Source of the DNA: Arthrobacter sp. Soc17.1.1.1 | GTDB taxonomy: Bacteria; Actinomycetota; Actinomycetes; Actinomycetales; Micrococcaceae | DNA: 64,000 bases | Direction of reading: 5' to 3' | NCBI RefSeq assembly: GCF_036867195.1 | Contig: NZ_JBAJII010000001.1 | Span: 248,001-312,000 of the forward strand | Shown: in pieces, positions 34,932-44,167 of the stretch | Position numbering within the stretch: position 1 is the stretch's first letter | How the letters are laid out: every line of letters begins with the position of its first letter | The notes under the pieces: generated by a model | What the model was told of the DNA's origin: nothing | Database searches by the model: none | The model's input: only the letters and a program-made list of their open reading frames with translations | Made by a program: the position numbers and the translations under genes

Positions 34932-35627
34932 GTGCAACAATCCCTCCCGAATCCCGGCCCCGACCTGTCCACATCCGACGCACCGGTGGCCGGTGACGCA
35001 CCGGTGGTCGGCGACGCGCCGGCGGTCGGCGTCGGACCGTGGGAGGGCGAGTGGCCGGACGGAGACCACTGGGACCGCGACCTCCTGGCCGCCGGGGACA
35101 CCCGCAACGTCACCGACGGGTACCGCTACTGGACGCACGAGGCGATCGTCGCCGACCTCGACGAGCGGCGCCACGGCTTCCACGTGGCGATCGAGAACTG
35201 GCAGCACGACCTCAACATCGGTTCCGTGGTGCGCACGGCCAACGCCTTCCTTGCCAGGGAGGTGCACATCATCGGACGACGGCGGTGGAACCGGCGCGGC
35301 GCGATGGTCACCGACCGCTACCAGCACGTCCGCCACCACCCCACCGTGGCCGACTTCACGGCCTGGGCGGCCGCCGAAGGGCTGACAGTGATCGGGATCG
35401 ACAACTTCCCCGATTCGGTGCCGCTCGAGACCTACGACCTCCCGGAGCGCTGCGTACTGGTGTTCGGGCAGGAGGGCCCGGGCCTGACCCCCGAGGTGCA
35501 CGAGGCGGCCGAGGCCACGCTCTCGATCGCCCAGTTCGGGTCCACGCGGTCCATCAACGCCTCGGCGGCAGCGGCGATCGCCATGCACGGCTGGGTGCGC
35601 CGGCACGTGTTCGGCCAGCGCGTCTGA
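34932..35627 (+). CDS. TrmH/SpoU family RNA methyltransferase
   Basis: This SAM-dependent RNA 2'-O-methyltransferase of 231 residues has the SPOUT motifs in order: IGSVVRTANAF (motif 1, with catalytic Arg), VLVFGQEGPGL (motif 2) and RSINASAAAAIAMHGWVRRH (motif 3). A low-complexity N-terminal stretch (residues 13-36) repeats an APVxGD-type unit before the domain. The GTG start has a weak ribosome site. It lies just before fba, an arrangement that seems common in actinobacteria. The target, tRNA or rRNA, is unknown. Confidence 0.9.
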   Translation: MQQSLPNPGPDLSTSDAPVAGDAPVVGDAPAVGVGPWEGEWPDGDHWDRDLLAAGDTRNVTDGYRYWTHEAIVADLDERRHGFHVAIENWQHDLNIGSVVRTANAFLAREVHIIGRRRWNRRGAMVTDRYQHVRHHPTVADFTAWAAAEGLTVIGIDNFPDSVPLETYDLPERCVLVFGQEGPGLTPEVHEAAEATLSIAQFGSTRSINASAAAAIAMHGWVRRHVFGQRV

Positions 35628-35761
35628 GGAAGCCGGTACCCCGGGCGGGCTCCGGCCGCCCTCGGACGGAGCCCCGCCGTCCTCCGCCGGCTCCTCCTGC
35701 GCCCGGCAGACCCGCTCGCTAGGATGAAGCCAGCACGTCCCACCACTAAGGAGTCCTCAGC

Positions 35762-36781
<1,020 letters not shown>

Positions 36782-36783
36782 CC

Positions 36784-37203
36784 ATGTCCGACGAATTCCG
36801 GAAGAACCTGATGGGCCCCGAGCCCACCCTCCTGCCCGAGGAGCCCGACATCGTGGACCGCCTGGCGGCCGGTGACGAAGCCGTGGACCTCGCGGCGAAG
36901 CACCCCACGTCGTCCCTCGTCTGGGCGATCCTCGCCGACGAGGCGTACGCCGAGGGCCGGACCATCGAGTCCTACGCCTACGCCCGCACCGGCTACCACC
37001 GCGGCCTCGACGCGCTGCGGCGCAGCGGCTGGCGCGGTGCCGGCCCCATCCCGTACTCGCACGAGCCCAACCGGGGATTCCTCCGCGCGCTCTACGCACT
37101 GGGGCGGGCCGCGGCGTCCATCGGCGAGATCGAGGAGGCCGAGCGGATCGCGGTGTTCCTCAGGGAGTCCGATCCCGAGGCGAGCACGCAGCTGGCGGGC
37201 TGA
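36784..37203 (+). CDS. DUF3151 family protein
   Basis: This 139-residue cytosolic actinobacterial protein of unknown function belongs to DUF3151, which is regularly found after fba. Visible features are an N-terminal LMGPEPTLLPE, a TPR-like helical part (SSLVWAILADEAYAEGRTIESYAYARTGYHRGLDALRRSGWRG is the conserved core, split here as helices at about 40-80) and a second helix pair near the C-terminus. Spacing of two bases from fba indicates one transcript. A long terminator follows. Confidence 0.85.
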   Translation: MSDEFRKNLMGPEPTLLPEEPDIVDRLAAGDEAVDLAAKHPTSSLVWAILADEAYAEGRTIESYAYARTGYHRGLDALRRSGWRGAGPIPYSHEPNRGFLRALYALGRAAASIGEIEEAERIAVFLRESDPEASTQLAG

Positions 37204-37229
37204 ACAGCCCATCGCCCGCCCGCACCGGG

Positions 37230-37277
37230 CAGCAGGAAGGACGGTCCCCCATCCCGGGGGCCGTCCTTTCCGCTGCT
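37230..37277 (+). terminator. Terminator of the fba operon
   Basis: A long imperfect stem-loop opens with GCAGCAGGAAGGACGG and closes with CCGTCCTTTCCGCTGC around a C-rich/G-rich core and a small loop. Two single-base bulges interrupt it. It lies about 25 bases after the DUF3151 stop and before a different transcription unit. Confidence 0.75.
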
Positions 37278-37473
37278 CCGGGCCTCGACCGGGAGGACCG
37301 GCATCCGGCCCGTGCGGAGGTGCTCGGAGGCCCCCGTCGCGGGCGCTGCCCGCACGCCATACTCGAACCGTCGGTGATAAACGAGTAGTCCTTGTCCTTG
37401 TGCCGCTGTTACCAGCGCGACCAATGTTAAAGGCTCCACAGACCGTGGTGAGGCGAAGGGAAGTGGGGCTGAC

Positions 37474-37677
37474 ATGGCCACGAGCACAAGCACGGGACAG
37501 CTGTACACGGTGGCGGAAGTGGCCGCCATGATGCGCGTATCGAAGATGACCGTCTACCGGATGGTGCAGTCGGGCACCATCCACAGCATCCGGTTCGGGC
37601 GGTCCTACCGCGTGCCGCAGAGCGCGGTCCGGGACTACATCGATGCCGCGAACCCCGGCTCGGACTACACGATCTGA
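37474..37677 (+). CDS. Small helix-turn-helix DNA-binding protein (excisionase/BldC-like)
   Basis: This 67-residue protein is almost entirely a MerR-like winged helix: LYTVAEVAAMMRVSKMTVYRM (residues 10-30) is the helix-turn-helix and SGTIHSIRFGRSYRVPQSAVRDYI the wing and final helix. Such stand-alone proteins are annotated as excisionase family or BldC-like; no integrase is nearby, so a chromosomal regulatory role is more likely than phage excision. The sequence upstream (about 37370-37440) is AT-richer than average and probably holds the promoter. Confidence 0.85.
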   Translation: MATSTSTGQLYTVAEVAAMMRVSKMTVYRMVQSGTIHSIRFGRSYRVPQSAVRDYIDAANPGSDYTI

Positions 37678-37788
37678 TCCCTGCCCGCGGACCGCAGGCA
37701 GGGCGGGGATCGCCGACAGCAGGAGCGGACGGATGCCCTGGGTGGACCGTGTGCGTCCGCCCCGTCCCTCTGAAGGGCCGCTCCTCAT

Positions 37789-37815
37789 ATCGACATCCTT
37801 GTGAATAGTGTCGAT
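37789..37815. promoter_or_regulatory. Inverted repeat in the DUF2975/HTH promoter
   Basis: ATCGACA (37789-37795) and TGTCGAT (37809-37815) are exact reverse complements 13 bases apart, in an AT-rich promoter-like stretch about 40 bases before the DUF2975 start. A related TAGCGATA follows. The downstream HTH protein may bind here. Confidence 0.5.
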
Positions 37816-37856
37816 TAGCGATAGCTTCGTACTGGAAATCAGTAGAAGGAGCTGTC

Positions 37857-38354
37857 ATGGGAAGAATTGCCGTCCTGGCGCTGCGGATCGTGCTGTGCAT
37901 GATGTTCGCAGGGTCCGTCTTCATCCAGGTGGTCATGGTGCCGCTGCTGGGCGTGGACCTCGAGCAGGCCGATCCGGACGTGGCGCTCATCCGGACCCCG
38001 CTCGTCGTCCTCACCGTCCTGGTGATCCTCGCCCTGCAGGTCGCGGTGGTGTGCGTCTGGGGGCTCCTGACGATGGTGCGGCAGGGGACCGTCTTCTCGG
38101 GTGGGGCCTTCCGGTTGGTGAACGTGGTGATCGGCGCGTTCACCGCCGCGAGCCTGCTGACCTTCGGGCTCGGTGTGGCCCTCGCCCCGGGAGAGGCCGT
38201 CGCGCCGGGCGTCGTCCTGCTGATCGGCGGGGCGGCGGTGTGCATCGCGGCCGTCGCGTTGATCGTCCTGGTCCTGAAGGCGCTGCTGGTGCAGGCGGTG
38301 GACCGGGATGCCGAGGCCCGTCAGCTGCGCACCGAGCTGGACGAGGTGATCTGA
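37857..38354 (+). CDS. DUF2975 membrane protein
   Basis: This 165-residue protein has four transmembrane helices (about 5-28, 49-74, 88-108 and 119-145) and a short charged tail (QAVDRDAEARQLRTELDEVI). The pattern and the motif FSGGAFRLVNVV fit DUF2975. Proteins of this family are nearly always paired with a small Xre-type regulator, as here, where the HTH gene starts at the last base of its stop codon. AAGGAG precedes the ATG. The role is unknown; a membrane sensor controlling the regulator is one possibility. Confidence 0.85.
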   Translation: MGRIAVLALRIVLCMMFAGSVFIQVVMVPLLGVDLEQADPDVALIRTPLVVLTVLVILALQVAVVCVWGLLTMVRQGTVFSGGAFRLVNVVIGAFTAASLLTFGLGVALAPGEAVAPGVVLLIGGAAVCIAAVALIVLVLKALLVQAVDRDAEARQLRTELDEVI

Positions 38355-38632
38355 TGCCGATCGTGGTGCGGATCGACGTCGAACTGGCGAAGCGGAAGAT
38401 GAGCGTGGGCGAGTTCGCGGAGCGGGTGGGCCTGACGCCCGCCAACGTGGCGGTCCTGAAGAACGGGCGCGCCAAGGCCGTCCGCTTCAGCACCCTCGAG
38501 GCCATGTGCCGGGTGCTGGGCTGCCAGCCCGGTGACCTGCTGGAGTGGACCGACGACGGCGCCTTTGAGAACGGGTCCGAGGACGGGTCCGACACCGGCA
38601 GTGCGACCCTGCGGACGGACGGCGGCGCATGA
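38354..38632 (+). CDS. Xre-family HTH regulator (YozG-like)
   Basis: This 92-residue regulator has a Cro/C1-type helix-turn-helix at about residues 9-62 (MSVGEFAERVGLTPANVAVLKNGRAKAVRF... then TLEAMCRVLGCQPGDLLEW), followed by an acidic tail. The TGATG junction with DUF2975 indicates translational coupling. It is the likely effector of the membrane partner and the candidate to bind the inverted repeat at 37789-37815. Confidence 0.87.
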   Translation: MPIVVRIDVELAKRKMSVGEFAERVGLTPANVAVLKNGRAKAVRFSTLEAMCRVLGCQPGDLLEWTDDGAFENGSEDGSDTGSATLRTDGGA

Positions 38633-38656
38633 GGGGCAACGGATGACGGGCGGCGC

Positions 38657-39529
38657 GTGAAGGGCGGTGCCCGGTACTTCCCGGCGGCGCCCGCGCCCGG
38701 CGCCGCGGGTGACCCCGGGCTGTTCGGCCCCGACTCGGCGGCCTGGCGGATCGCGCGCGAACGGCTGATTGTCGCGGGCGGCCCGGCCGCGCTGCTCCTG
38801 CAGGTCGCGCACCCGCTCGTCGCCGAGGGGGTCCGGGCCCACAGCGGGTTCGCGACCGATCCGCTGCAGCGCCTGCGCGGCACACTGGATGCCGTCCTCA
38901 CCGTCACGTTCGGCGACCGGGACCAGGTACGCGCCGCCGCCGGCCATGTGGCCCGCAGGCACCGGCCCGTCCGCGGGACCCTTCCGGTTCCCGGCGGATC
39001 GATCCCCGCCGGGACGCCCTACCGCGCGACCGACCCGGAGCTGTCCCTCTGGGTGTTCTCGACGCTCGTCTGGTCGGCGATCGAGGTCACGCACGCGTTC
39101 CATCGGCCGGTCCCGGCGGGAGAGCGCGACGCCTACTACCGGGACATGCGGCAGTTCGCCCACTTCTTCGCCGTGCCGGACCGGCTCCTGCCCGGCGACT
39201 ACGCCGGGCTCGAGCAGTACGTGGAGCAGCAGGTCCGCACCGTGCTCCACGTCGGCGGGGCCGCCCGGCAGATCGCCGGGCAGGTCCTCGCACCGGACCC
39301 GCCGATCGTGCCGTGGCCGCTGAGGGGCATGCCCTCCCTGCTGGCCGCGGGCGTCCTGCCGCCGGTCCTGCGGGAGGCCTACGCGCTGCCGTGGCGCCGG
39401 CGCGAGCGCGTGGTGTCCGCCGTCGTCCGCCGTGCCGCCCGGCTCGCCGTGCCCCTGTTGCCCGGGCCGATCCGGTACTGGCCGCACTACCGGGTGGCGC
39501 GGGACCGGGTGGCGGGTGCGGACGGCTGA
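38657..39529 (+). CDS. Oxygenase MpaB-like protein (DUF2236)
   Basis: This 290-residue protein belongs to the DUF2236 / ER-bound oxygenase MpaB family, which includes latex-clearing-type heme enzymes. Family features are an early LLLQVAHPLVAEGVRAHSGF with a conserved His (about 52), RLRGTLDAVLTVTFG, a middle LWVFSTLVWSAIEVTHAFHRPVPAGERDAYYRDM, and a C-terminal half of helices. It is short for a latex-clearing protein and has no signal peptide. The GTG at 38657 lies 24 bases after the HTH gene. Substrate unknown. Confidence 0.8.
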   Translation: MKGGARYFPAAPAPGAAGDPGLFGPDSAAWRIARERLIVAGGPAALLLQVAHPLVAEGVRAHSGFATDPLQRLRGTLDAVLTVTFGDRDQVRAAAGHVARRHRPVRGTLPVPGGSIPAGTPYRATDPELSLWVFSTLVWSAIEVTHAFHRPVPAGERDAYYRDMRQFAHFFAVPDRLLPGDYAGLEQYVEQQVRTVLHVGGAARQIAGQVLAPDPPIVPWPLRGMPSLLAAGVLPPVLREAYALPWRRRERVVSAVVRRAARLAVPLLPGPIRYWPHYRVARDRVAGADG

Positions 39530-39657
39530 CGGACCAGCGTGCGGGCTCGTCGTCGTTCACGGGTTTCGGGCACCTTGCCGTCGGAGCGCGGCGTGTCGGC
39601 GCCCGGCTCGCCGTCGACGCGCCGGAACGTGTGGACGAGGCCCGGGAGGTGGGCCGG

Positions 39658-40260
39658 TCAGTCCTCCGGGCGGCGGATCGTCGTCGTCACCGTCACCAGT
39701 TGCGGACGGGCAGGGGCGGAGCTGAAGCCGAACCGTACGGGCGGGCTCACCGGGGCCAGGGTGCCGAGGTCGGCGCCGCGCCAGGTCGCCGTCACGCCGG
39801 AGACCGTCCGGGCAGAGGTGACGCCGTAGTACTCGGTGCGCCCGTTCCCCGCGGAACCGGCCGTCGCGACGCCCTTCACGAGCCGTGACGCCACCGGACT
39901 GATGGCCCCGAGCCAGCGGGGATGCGTGGCGAGGCGCCGCGGGACGAGGCCGAGGAGGCGGCCGAGGAGGGTGGCACCCCCGATCCCGGCCCGGACGCGC
40001 AACTCTCCGGCGTCGACCACGAACCGGTCGCCCGTGAGCGTCGAGGTCACGGGTGTGAGCACGACGTCGTCGAACGTGTAGGTGGCCCGGACGTACTCCG
40101 CGATCTCCCGGCCGGGCGCGAACAGTGTGCGCCGGCCGGACGCGTCCTCGAGCATGACGTCCGTGAACGCCCCGAACGGCGAGGTGTCCCACCGTCCGAT
40201 CACCAGCCGCGTGCCCGACGTGGTGCCGATCCCGGCGATGTGTCCTTCGAAGCGGTCCAT
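39658..40260 (-). CDS. Conserved hypothetical protein
   Basis: This 200-residue cytosolic protein starts MDRFEGHIAGIGTTSGTRLVIGRWDTSPFGAFTDVMLEDASG and continues with mainly beta-strand-like sequence (TRLVIGRW, TFDDVVLTPVTSTL, GELRVRAGIGG). The start is split here: the ATG at 40260 gives a clean N-terminus, while a longer frame to 40290 has no support. No catalytic motif, signal or membrane helix was seen and no family was recognised. It is divergent from purA. Confidence 0.65.
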   Translation of the reverse strand: MDRFEGHIAGIGTTSGTRLVIGRWDTSPFGAFTDVMLEDASGRRTLFAPGREIAEYVRATYTFDDVVLTPVTSTLTGDRFVVDAGELRVRAGIGGATLLGRLLGLVPRRLATHPRWLGAISPVASRLVKGVATAGSAGNGRTEYYGVTSARTVSGVTATWRGADLGTLAPVSPPVRFGFSSAPARPQLVTVTTTIRRPED

Positions 40261-40402
40261 GCCCCCATTGTGCACGGGCCGCCCGCGCACCGTACCGGGG
40301 CGACGATGGCCGGCCCGTCCCCGGCTGCAGGCGGAGCGCGGTCGTCACGGTCCGCTTTTTTCGCCGCCCCCGGGGCCGCTCGGCTAAACTCGGACGGTAA
40401 GA

Positions 40403-40438
40403 GCCCCAGTGGTCGCACGTCGTGCGGCCGGTTGGGGC
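40403..40438 (+). other. Structured 5' leader hairpin of purA
   Basis: Outer arms GCCCCA (40403-40408) and TGGGGC (40433-40438) enclose an inner stem CGCAC/GTGCG (40414-40418 with 40422-40426). It lies about 65 bases upstream of the purA ATG and 15 bases after a run matching a possible promoter. It could be a leader structure controlling purA. Confidence 0.4.
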
Positions 40439-40504
40439 GTTCTGATGCACGGCGTGCTGCCGCGGTTGCGTGGCGAGGACCCGTGCCGAATGGGGGAGGA
40501 TCCC

Positions 40505-41794
40505 ATGCCAGCAATCGTGATCGTCGGAGCCCAGTGGGGCGACGAGGGCAAGGGCAAGGCCACGGACCTGCTGGGCGGCCGGGTCGACTACGTCGTGAAG
40601 CCGAACGGCGGCAACAACGCCGGGCACACCGTCGTCGTCAACGGCGAGAAGTACGAGCTGAAGCTCCTCCCCGCAGGCATCCTCAGCCCCAATGCCGTCC
40701 CGATCATCGGCAACGGCTGCGTGATCAACCTGGAGGCGCTCTTCGAGGAGATCGACGGACTCCAGGCCCGCGGCGCGGACACGTCGAAGCTGCGCATCTC
40801 CGCCAACGCACACCTCGTGGCGCCCTACCACCAGGTGCTCGACAAGGTCACCGAGCGTTTCCTCGGCAAGCGCGCCATCGGTACCACGGGCCGCGGGATC
40901 GGCCCCGCCTACATGGACAAGGTGGCCCGCCTCGGCCTGCGCGTGCAGGACGTCTTCGACGAGTCGATCCTCCGCCAGAAGGTCGAGGGCTCCCTCAAGC
41001 AGAAGAACGAGCTGCTGGTGAAGGTCTACAACCGCCGCGACGTCGAGGTCGAGGAGGTGGTGGAGTACTTCCTGTCCTTCGCCGAGCGCCTCAAGCCCCT
41101 CGTGATCGATTCCACCTTCGTGCTCAACGAGGCGCTCGACGCCGGCAAGGTGGTCCTCATGGAGGGCGGCCAGGCCACGTTCCTCGACGTGGACCACGGC
41201 ACCTACCCGTTCGTGACGTCGTCGAACCCCACAGCGGGCGGCGCGTCCGTCGGCTCGGGCATCGGCCCCACGCGCATCTCCCGCTCGATCGGCATCATCA
41301 AGGCGTACACCACTCGCGTCGGCGCCGGCCCGTTCCCCACGGAGCTCTTCGACGAGATGGGCCTCTACCTGCAGAAGACCGGCGGTGAGTTCGGCGTCAA
41401 CACGGGCCGGCCGCGCCGCTGCGGCTGGTACGACGCCGTGCTGGCGCGCCACGCGTCGCGTGTCAACGGCTTCACCGACTACTTCGTGACCAAGCTCGAC
41501 GTCCTCACGGGCATCGAGAGCATCCCCGTATGCGTGGCGTACGACGTCGACGGCGTGCGGCACGACGAGATGCCCATGACGCAGACCGAGTTCCACCACG
41601 CCAGGCCGATCTTCGAGTACTTCGACGGCTGGACCGAGGACATCACGGGTGCCCGGACCATCGAGGACCTGCCGGACAATGCGCAGACCTACGTGCGGGC
41701 GCTCGAGAAGCTCTCCGGCACGCGGTTCTCCGCCATCGGTGTGGGACCCGACCGCGACCAGACCATCGTGGTCAACGACCTCATCGGGGGCTGA
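40505..41794 (+). CDS. purA: Adenylosuccinate synthetase
   Basis: This purine-pathway enzyme makes adenylosuccinate from IMP, aspartate and GTP. The 429-residue protein has the GTP-binding and catalytic motif WGDEGKGK with Asp13 and Lys16, GGNNAGHT with His41, [11 protein letters not shown], and the IMP- and aspartate-binding [10 protein letters not shown] region. The ATG at 40505 has GGAGG upstream and gives the standard N-terminus; the open frame from 40409 is leader. A bidirectional terminator follows. Confidence 0.96.
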   Translation: MPAIVIVGAQWGDEGKGKATDLLGGRVDYVVKPNGGNNAGHTVVVNGEKYELKLLPAGILSPNAVPIIGNGCVINLEALFEEIDGLQARGADTSKLRISANAHLVAPYHQVLDKVTERFLGKRAIGTTGRGIGPAYMDKVARLGLRVQDVFDESILRQKVEGSLKQKNELLVKVYNRRDVEVEEVVEYFLSFAERLKPLVIDSTFVLNEALDAGKVVLMEGGQATFLDVDHGTYPFVTSSNPTAGGASVGSGIGPTRISRSIGIIKAYTTRVGAGPFPTELFDEMGLYLQKTGGEFGVNTGRPRRCGWYDAVLARHASRVNGFTDYFVTKLDVLTGIESIPVCVAYDVDGVRHDEMPMTQTEFHHARPIFEYFDGWTEDITGARTIEDLPDNAQTYVRALEKLSGTRFSAIGVGPDRDQTIVVNDLIGG

Positions 41795-41833
41795 CGCCGG
41801 TCCCGCAGCACCGCTGCGGCACGGACAGCCGAT

Positions 41834-41857
41834 GGGCGGCTCCCGCGGGAGCCGCCC
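41834..41857. terminator. Bidirectional terminator between purA and the SurA-like gene
   Basis: A perfect 24-base palindrome (11- to 12-bp stem with almost no loop) of G/C-rich sequence is centred between convergent stop codons at 41794 and 41874. TTC follows on the plus strand. Confidence 0.72.
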
Positions 41858-41873
41858 TTCGGGTGTCCGGGTG

Positions 41874-42644
41874 CTAGAGGTTGACCGTGATCTCGGCACC
41901 CTCGCGGAGCGTGCCGATGAGCGCCTGCGCGGCCTCCGAGGTCTTCCCGCCCCGGAGCTGCTCCTCGACCTGCGACCGCACCTCCTCGAGCGGGGGGATC
42001 GCCGTGGTGTCGCCGCCGGCCTCCTGCTGGGCCACCGCGGCGTCGTAGGCGTCCTGGATCTCCTGGTCCGTGGGCGTGGTGTCGCCGGCCTCCTCGGCGA
42101 GGAGCGCGTCGAGCTTCACCTGGTCGGAGAGCTGGCGGTCGAACTCGGCGTCGTCGAGCCCCTGCTCGGCCGCTGCCGCACGGAGCTCCTCCTCCGAACC
42201 GAGCCCGCTGGACTGCAGGAGCTCGTCGAGCGCGGCGGCCCGGGCCTCCGTCGTCGCCTCGATCCCGCGGGTCGCCGCCTCCTGCCGGAGCAGTTCGGTG
42301 CTGACGAGGTTGTCCGCGACGGTGGTCTTCAGCTGGTCCTGGTCGACCTCCTGGCCGCCGGCCTGTGCCTGGGCCGCCGCCTGGCTGAACTGGCCCTCGT
42401 AGGTGGTGGTGAAGAGCTCGCGGCTGATCTCCGTGCCGTTGACCACGGCGACGACGTCCGGGATGCCTTCGAGGTCGGGTTCGGGGGGTGCCGCCTGCTC
42501 GGGCGCGGCCGAGGGCGCCGCGGTCGACGCCGCCGTGTCCTCGGGTGCGTTCGCCGGGCCGCTGCAGCCGCCCAGGAGGGTCGCCGAGGCCACGAGGGCC
42601 GCGGTGAGCAGCCGTCCGCGCCGCAGTGATCGTGAGATGGTCAT
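41874..42644 (-). CDS. SurA N-terminal domain lipoprotein (putative foldase)
   Basis: This 256-residue lipoprotein has a signal peptide and lipobox LLGGC with Cys27. After a Pro/Ala-rich linker, VVAVVNGTEISRELFTTTYEGQFSQAAAQAQ (split over about 60-90) is a SurA/PrsA-type N-terminal chaperone segment, followed by helical QDQLKTTVADNLVSTELLRQEAATRGI. No parvulin isomerase domain is present; the C-terminus (PPLEEVRSQVEEQLRG) completes the chaperone fold. The ATG at 42644 was chosen for the signal peptide. It likely assists folding of exported proteins outside the membrane. Confidence 0.85.
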   Translation of the reverse strand: MTISRSLRRGRLLTAALVASATLLGGCSGPANAPEDTAASTAAPSAAPEQAAPPEPDLEGIPDVVAVVNGTEISRELFTTTYEGQFSQAAAQAQAGGQEVDQDQLKTTVADNLVSTELLRQEAATRGIEATTEARAAALDELLQSSGLGSEEELRAAAAEQGLDDAEFDRQLSDQVKLDALLAEEAGDTTPTDQEIQDAYDAAVAQQEAGGDTTAIPPLEEVRSQVEEQLRGGKTSEAAQALIGTLREGAEITVNL

Positions 42645-42756
42645 GGGAGGTGTCCTGACGTTGCGTACGGGTTCGGCCGACAACCCTAGCAACGCAGCAT
42701 GTCCGCCACCTCGGCGGATCCTGAGTGCGCGCTGGGCGTCAGCGGTCGCCGGCCGG

Positions 42757-43263
42757 TCACCAGCCCCAGGTGCCTGCGCCACCCTTGAACGGTCCCACGA
42801 TCGCCGCCGTGATCCAGCCCCCGTAGAAATCACCCTCCTGCGCCTGTACCGTCTCCCCGGCCACGGTGCAGCTGTCCATCCGCGACGGGTACAGGGCCGC
42901 ACGCGAGGCCAGCTCCCCGTACCCCTCCACGGGCGAGGGGTACGTCCAGGCCCCGCGCGGGCTCCGCGCGTCACCGGCGACGACGTCGAAGTAGCTCGCG
43001 GCGCCTTTGAACTCGCAGTGCGTGGTGCCCTCGACGGGGACCAGGACGCCCGGCGCGAAGTCCGCGATCGGCAGGTAATAGACCGGCGGGTGGCTCGTCT
43101 CGAGCACCCGGACCGCACGGTCGGTGGTGACGATCAGCCGGCCGCCGAAGCGCACCTCGATCGTCGCCGCCGTCTGCTCCACCCGCGGCGGCCTCGGGTA
43201 GTCCCACACGGACTCCTGGCCGGGACCGGGCGGGGTCCGCCTGCTCTGCATCGGGTTCCTCAT
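42757..43263 (-). CDS. DUF427 domain protein
   Basis: This 168-residue cytosolic protein is a DUF427 member. The core includes VWDYPRPPRVEQ, IEVRFGGRLIVTTDRAVRVLETSHPPVYYLP, and TTHCEFKGAASYFDVVAGD, which are the usual conserved segments, followed by WTYPSPVEGYGEL. Function is unknown. The ATG at 43263 is used; a second ATG four codons later (43251) has AGGAA upstream and could be the real start. It is divergent from the nitrilase-family gene. Confidence 0.85.
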   Translation of the reverse strand: MRNPMQSRRTPPGPGQESVWDYPRPPRVEQTAATIEVRFGGRLIVTTDRAVRVLETSHPPVYYLPIADFAPGVLVPVEGTTHCEFKGAASYFDVVAGDARSPRGAWTYPSPVEGYGELASRAALYPSRMDSCTVAGETVQAQEGDFYGGWITAAIVGPFKGGAGTWGW

Positions 43264-43344
43264 GGGGAGAAGGCTACTCCGGCGTGCCGCCCCGGGAGTC
43301 TGTAGGCTGGTCGAAAGGCACGGCATACACGTGAGGGCGGCAAC

Positions 43345-44151
43345 ATGTTGGTCAGCGTCGGGCAGTTCCGGCCGGGTGGGGATGTCCCGGCGAATCTGGC
43401 GGTCATGCGGGAGCTCGCCGCGGAGGCCTCCTCGGAGGGATCGGCACTGATCGTCTTCCCCGAGGAGTCGATGCTCTCCATCGGCCAGGTCGAGGGTCCG
43501 CTCCGGCAGGCGGTCGAGGCCACCTGGACGTCCTTCGTGCAGCAGCTGTCCTTCATCGCCGCCGAGCACTCCCTCGGCATCATCGCCGGCGGTTACGAAC
43601 CCAGCGGCGAGGAACGGCCCTTCAACACGCTCGTGCTGATCGACGCGACCGGCCGGATCGTCGACACCTACCGCAAGCTGCACCTCTACGACGCCTTCAG
43701 CTACCAGGAATCCACGCGCATCAAGCCGGGCGACGGCGGCATCACGATCGCCGAGATCGGCGACGTCCGCGTGGGCCTCATGACGTGCTACGACCTCCGC
43801 TTCCCCGAACAGGCGCGTGCGCTCGCCGACGCCGGGGCCGACCTCCTCTGCGTGCCGGCGTCCTGGTTCAAGGGGGAGCACAAGATCGAGCACTGGGAGA
43901 CGCTGCTGAAGGCCCGCGCCATCGAGAACACCCTCTGGGTGGCGGCCGCGGGCACCTCCAGCAGCCACACGATCGGCCACTCCGCCATCCTCGACCCCAT
44001 GGGCATCCCGCAGGTCCACCTCGACGACGAGGAACGCGGCGTCGTCACCACCGAGGTGTCGCGCCGCAGGGTCGACGACGTCCGCGAGTTCCTGCCGGTC
44101 CTCAGGAACCGTCGCTTCGGCCGGAACGACACCATTGTCGACGCCCACTGA
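43345..44151 (+). CDS. Carbon-nitrogen hydrolase (nitrilase superfamily)
   Basis: This 268-residue amidase-like enzyme has the nitrilase catalytic triad: Glu40 in VFPEES, Lys111 in YRKLHLYD, and Cys148 in MTCYDLRFPE. The order and spacing match the omega-amidase / deaminated-glutathione-amidase-like branch, which hydrolyses small amides. The ATG lies after GAGGGCGGCAAC. The LacI-type gene overlaps its end if the TTG at 44135 is used, or starts 17 bases later if the GTG at 44168 is used. The substrate is unknown. Confidence 0.9.
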   Translation: MLVSVGQFRPGGDVPANLAVMRELAAEASSEGSALIVFPEESMLSIGQVEGPLRQAVEATWTSFVQQLSFIAAEHSLGIIAGGYEPSGEERPFNTLVLIDATGRIVDTYRKLHLYDAFSYQESTRIKPGDGGITIAEIGDVRVGLMTCYDLRFPEQARALADAGADLLCVPASWFKGEHKIEHWETLLKARAIENTLWVAAAGTSSSHTIGHSAILDPMGIPQVHLDDEERGVVTTEVSRRRVDDVREFLPVLRNRRFGRNDTIVDAH

Positions 44152-44167
44152 CGCACAGGACCCCTCG

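Noticed and set aside
37474..37677. Excisionase-like gene as sign of a mobile element
   Set aside because: No integrase, attachment-site repeat or phage gene is nearby, and the family also includes ordinary chromosomal regulators.
41874..43118. 414-residue frame spanning the SurA-like gene and the DUF427 gene
   Set aside because: The upstream 158 residues are an out-of-frame shadow of the DUF427 gene; the signal peptide marks the start at 42644.
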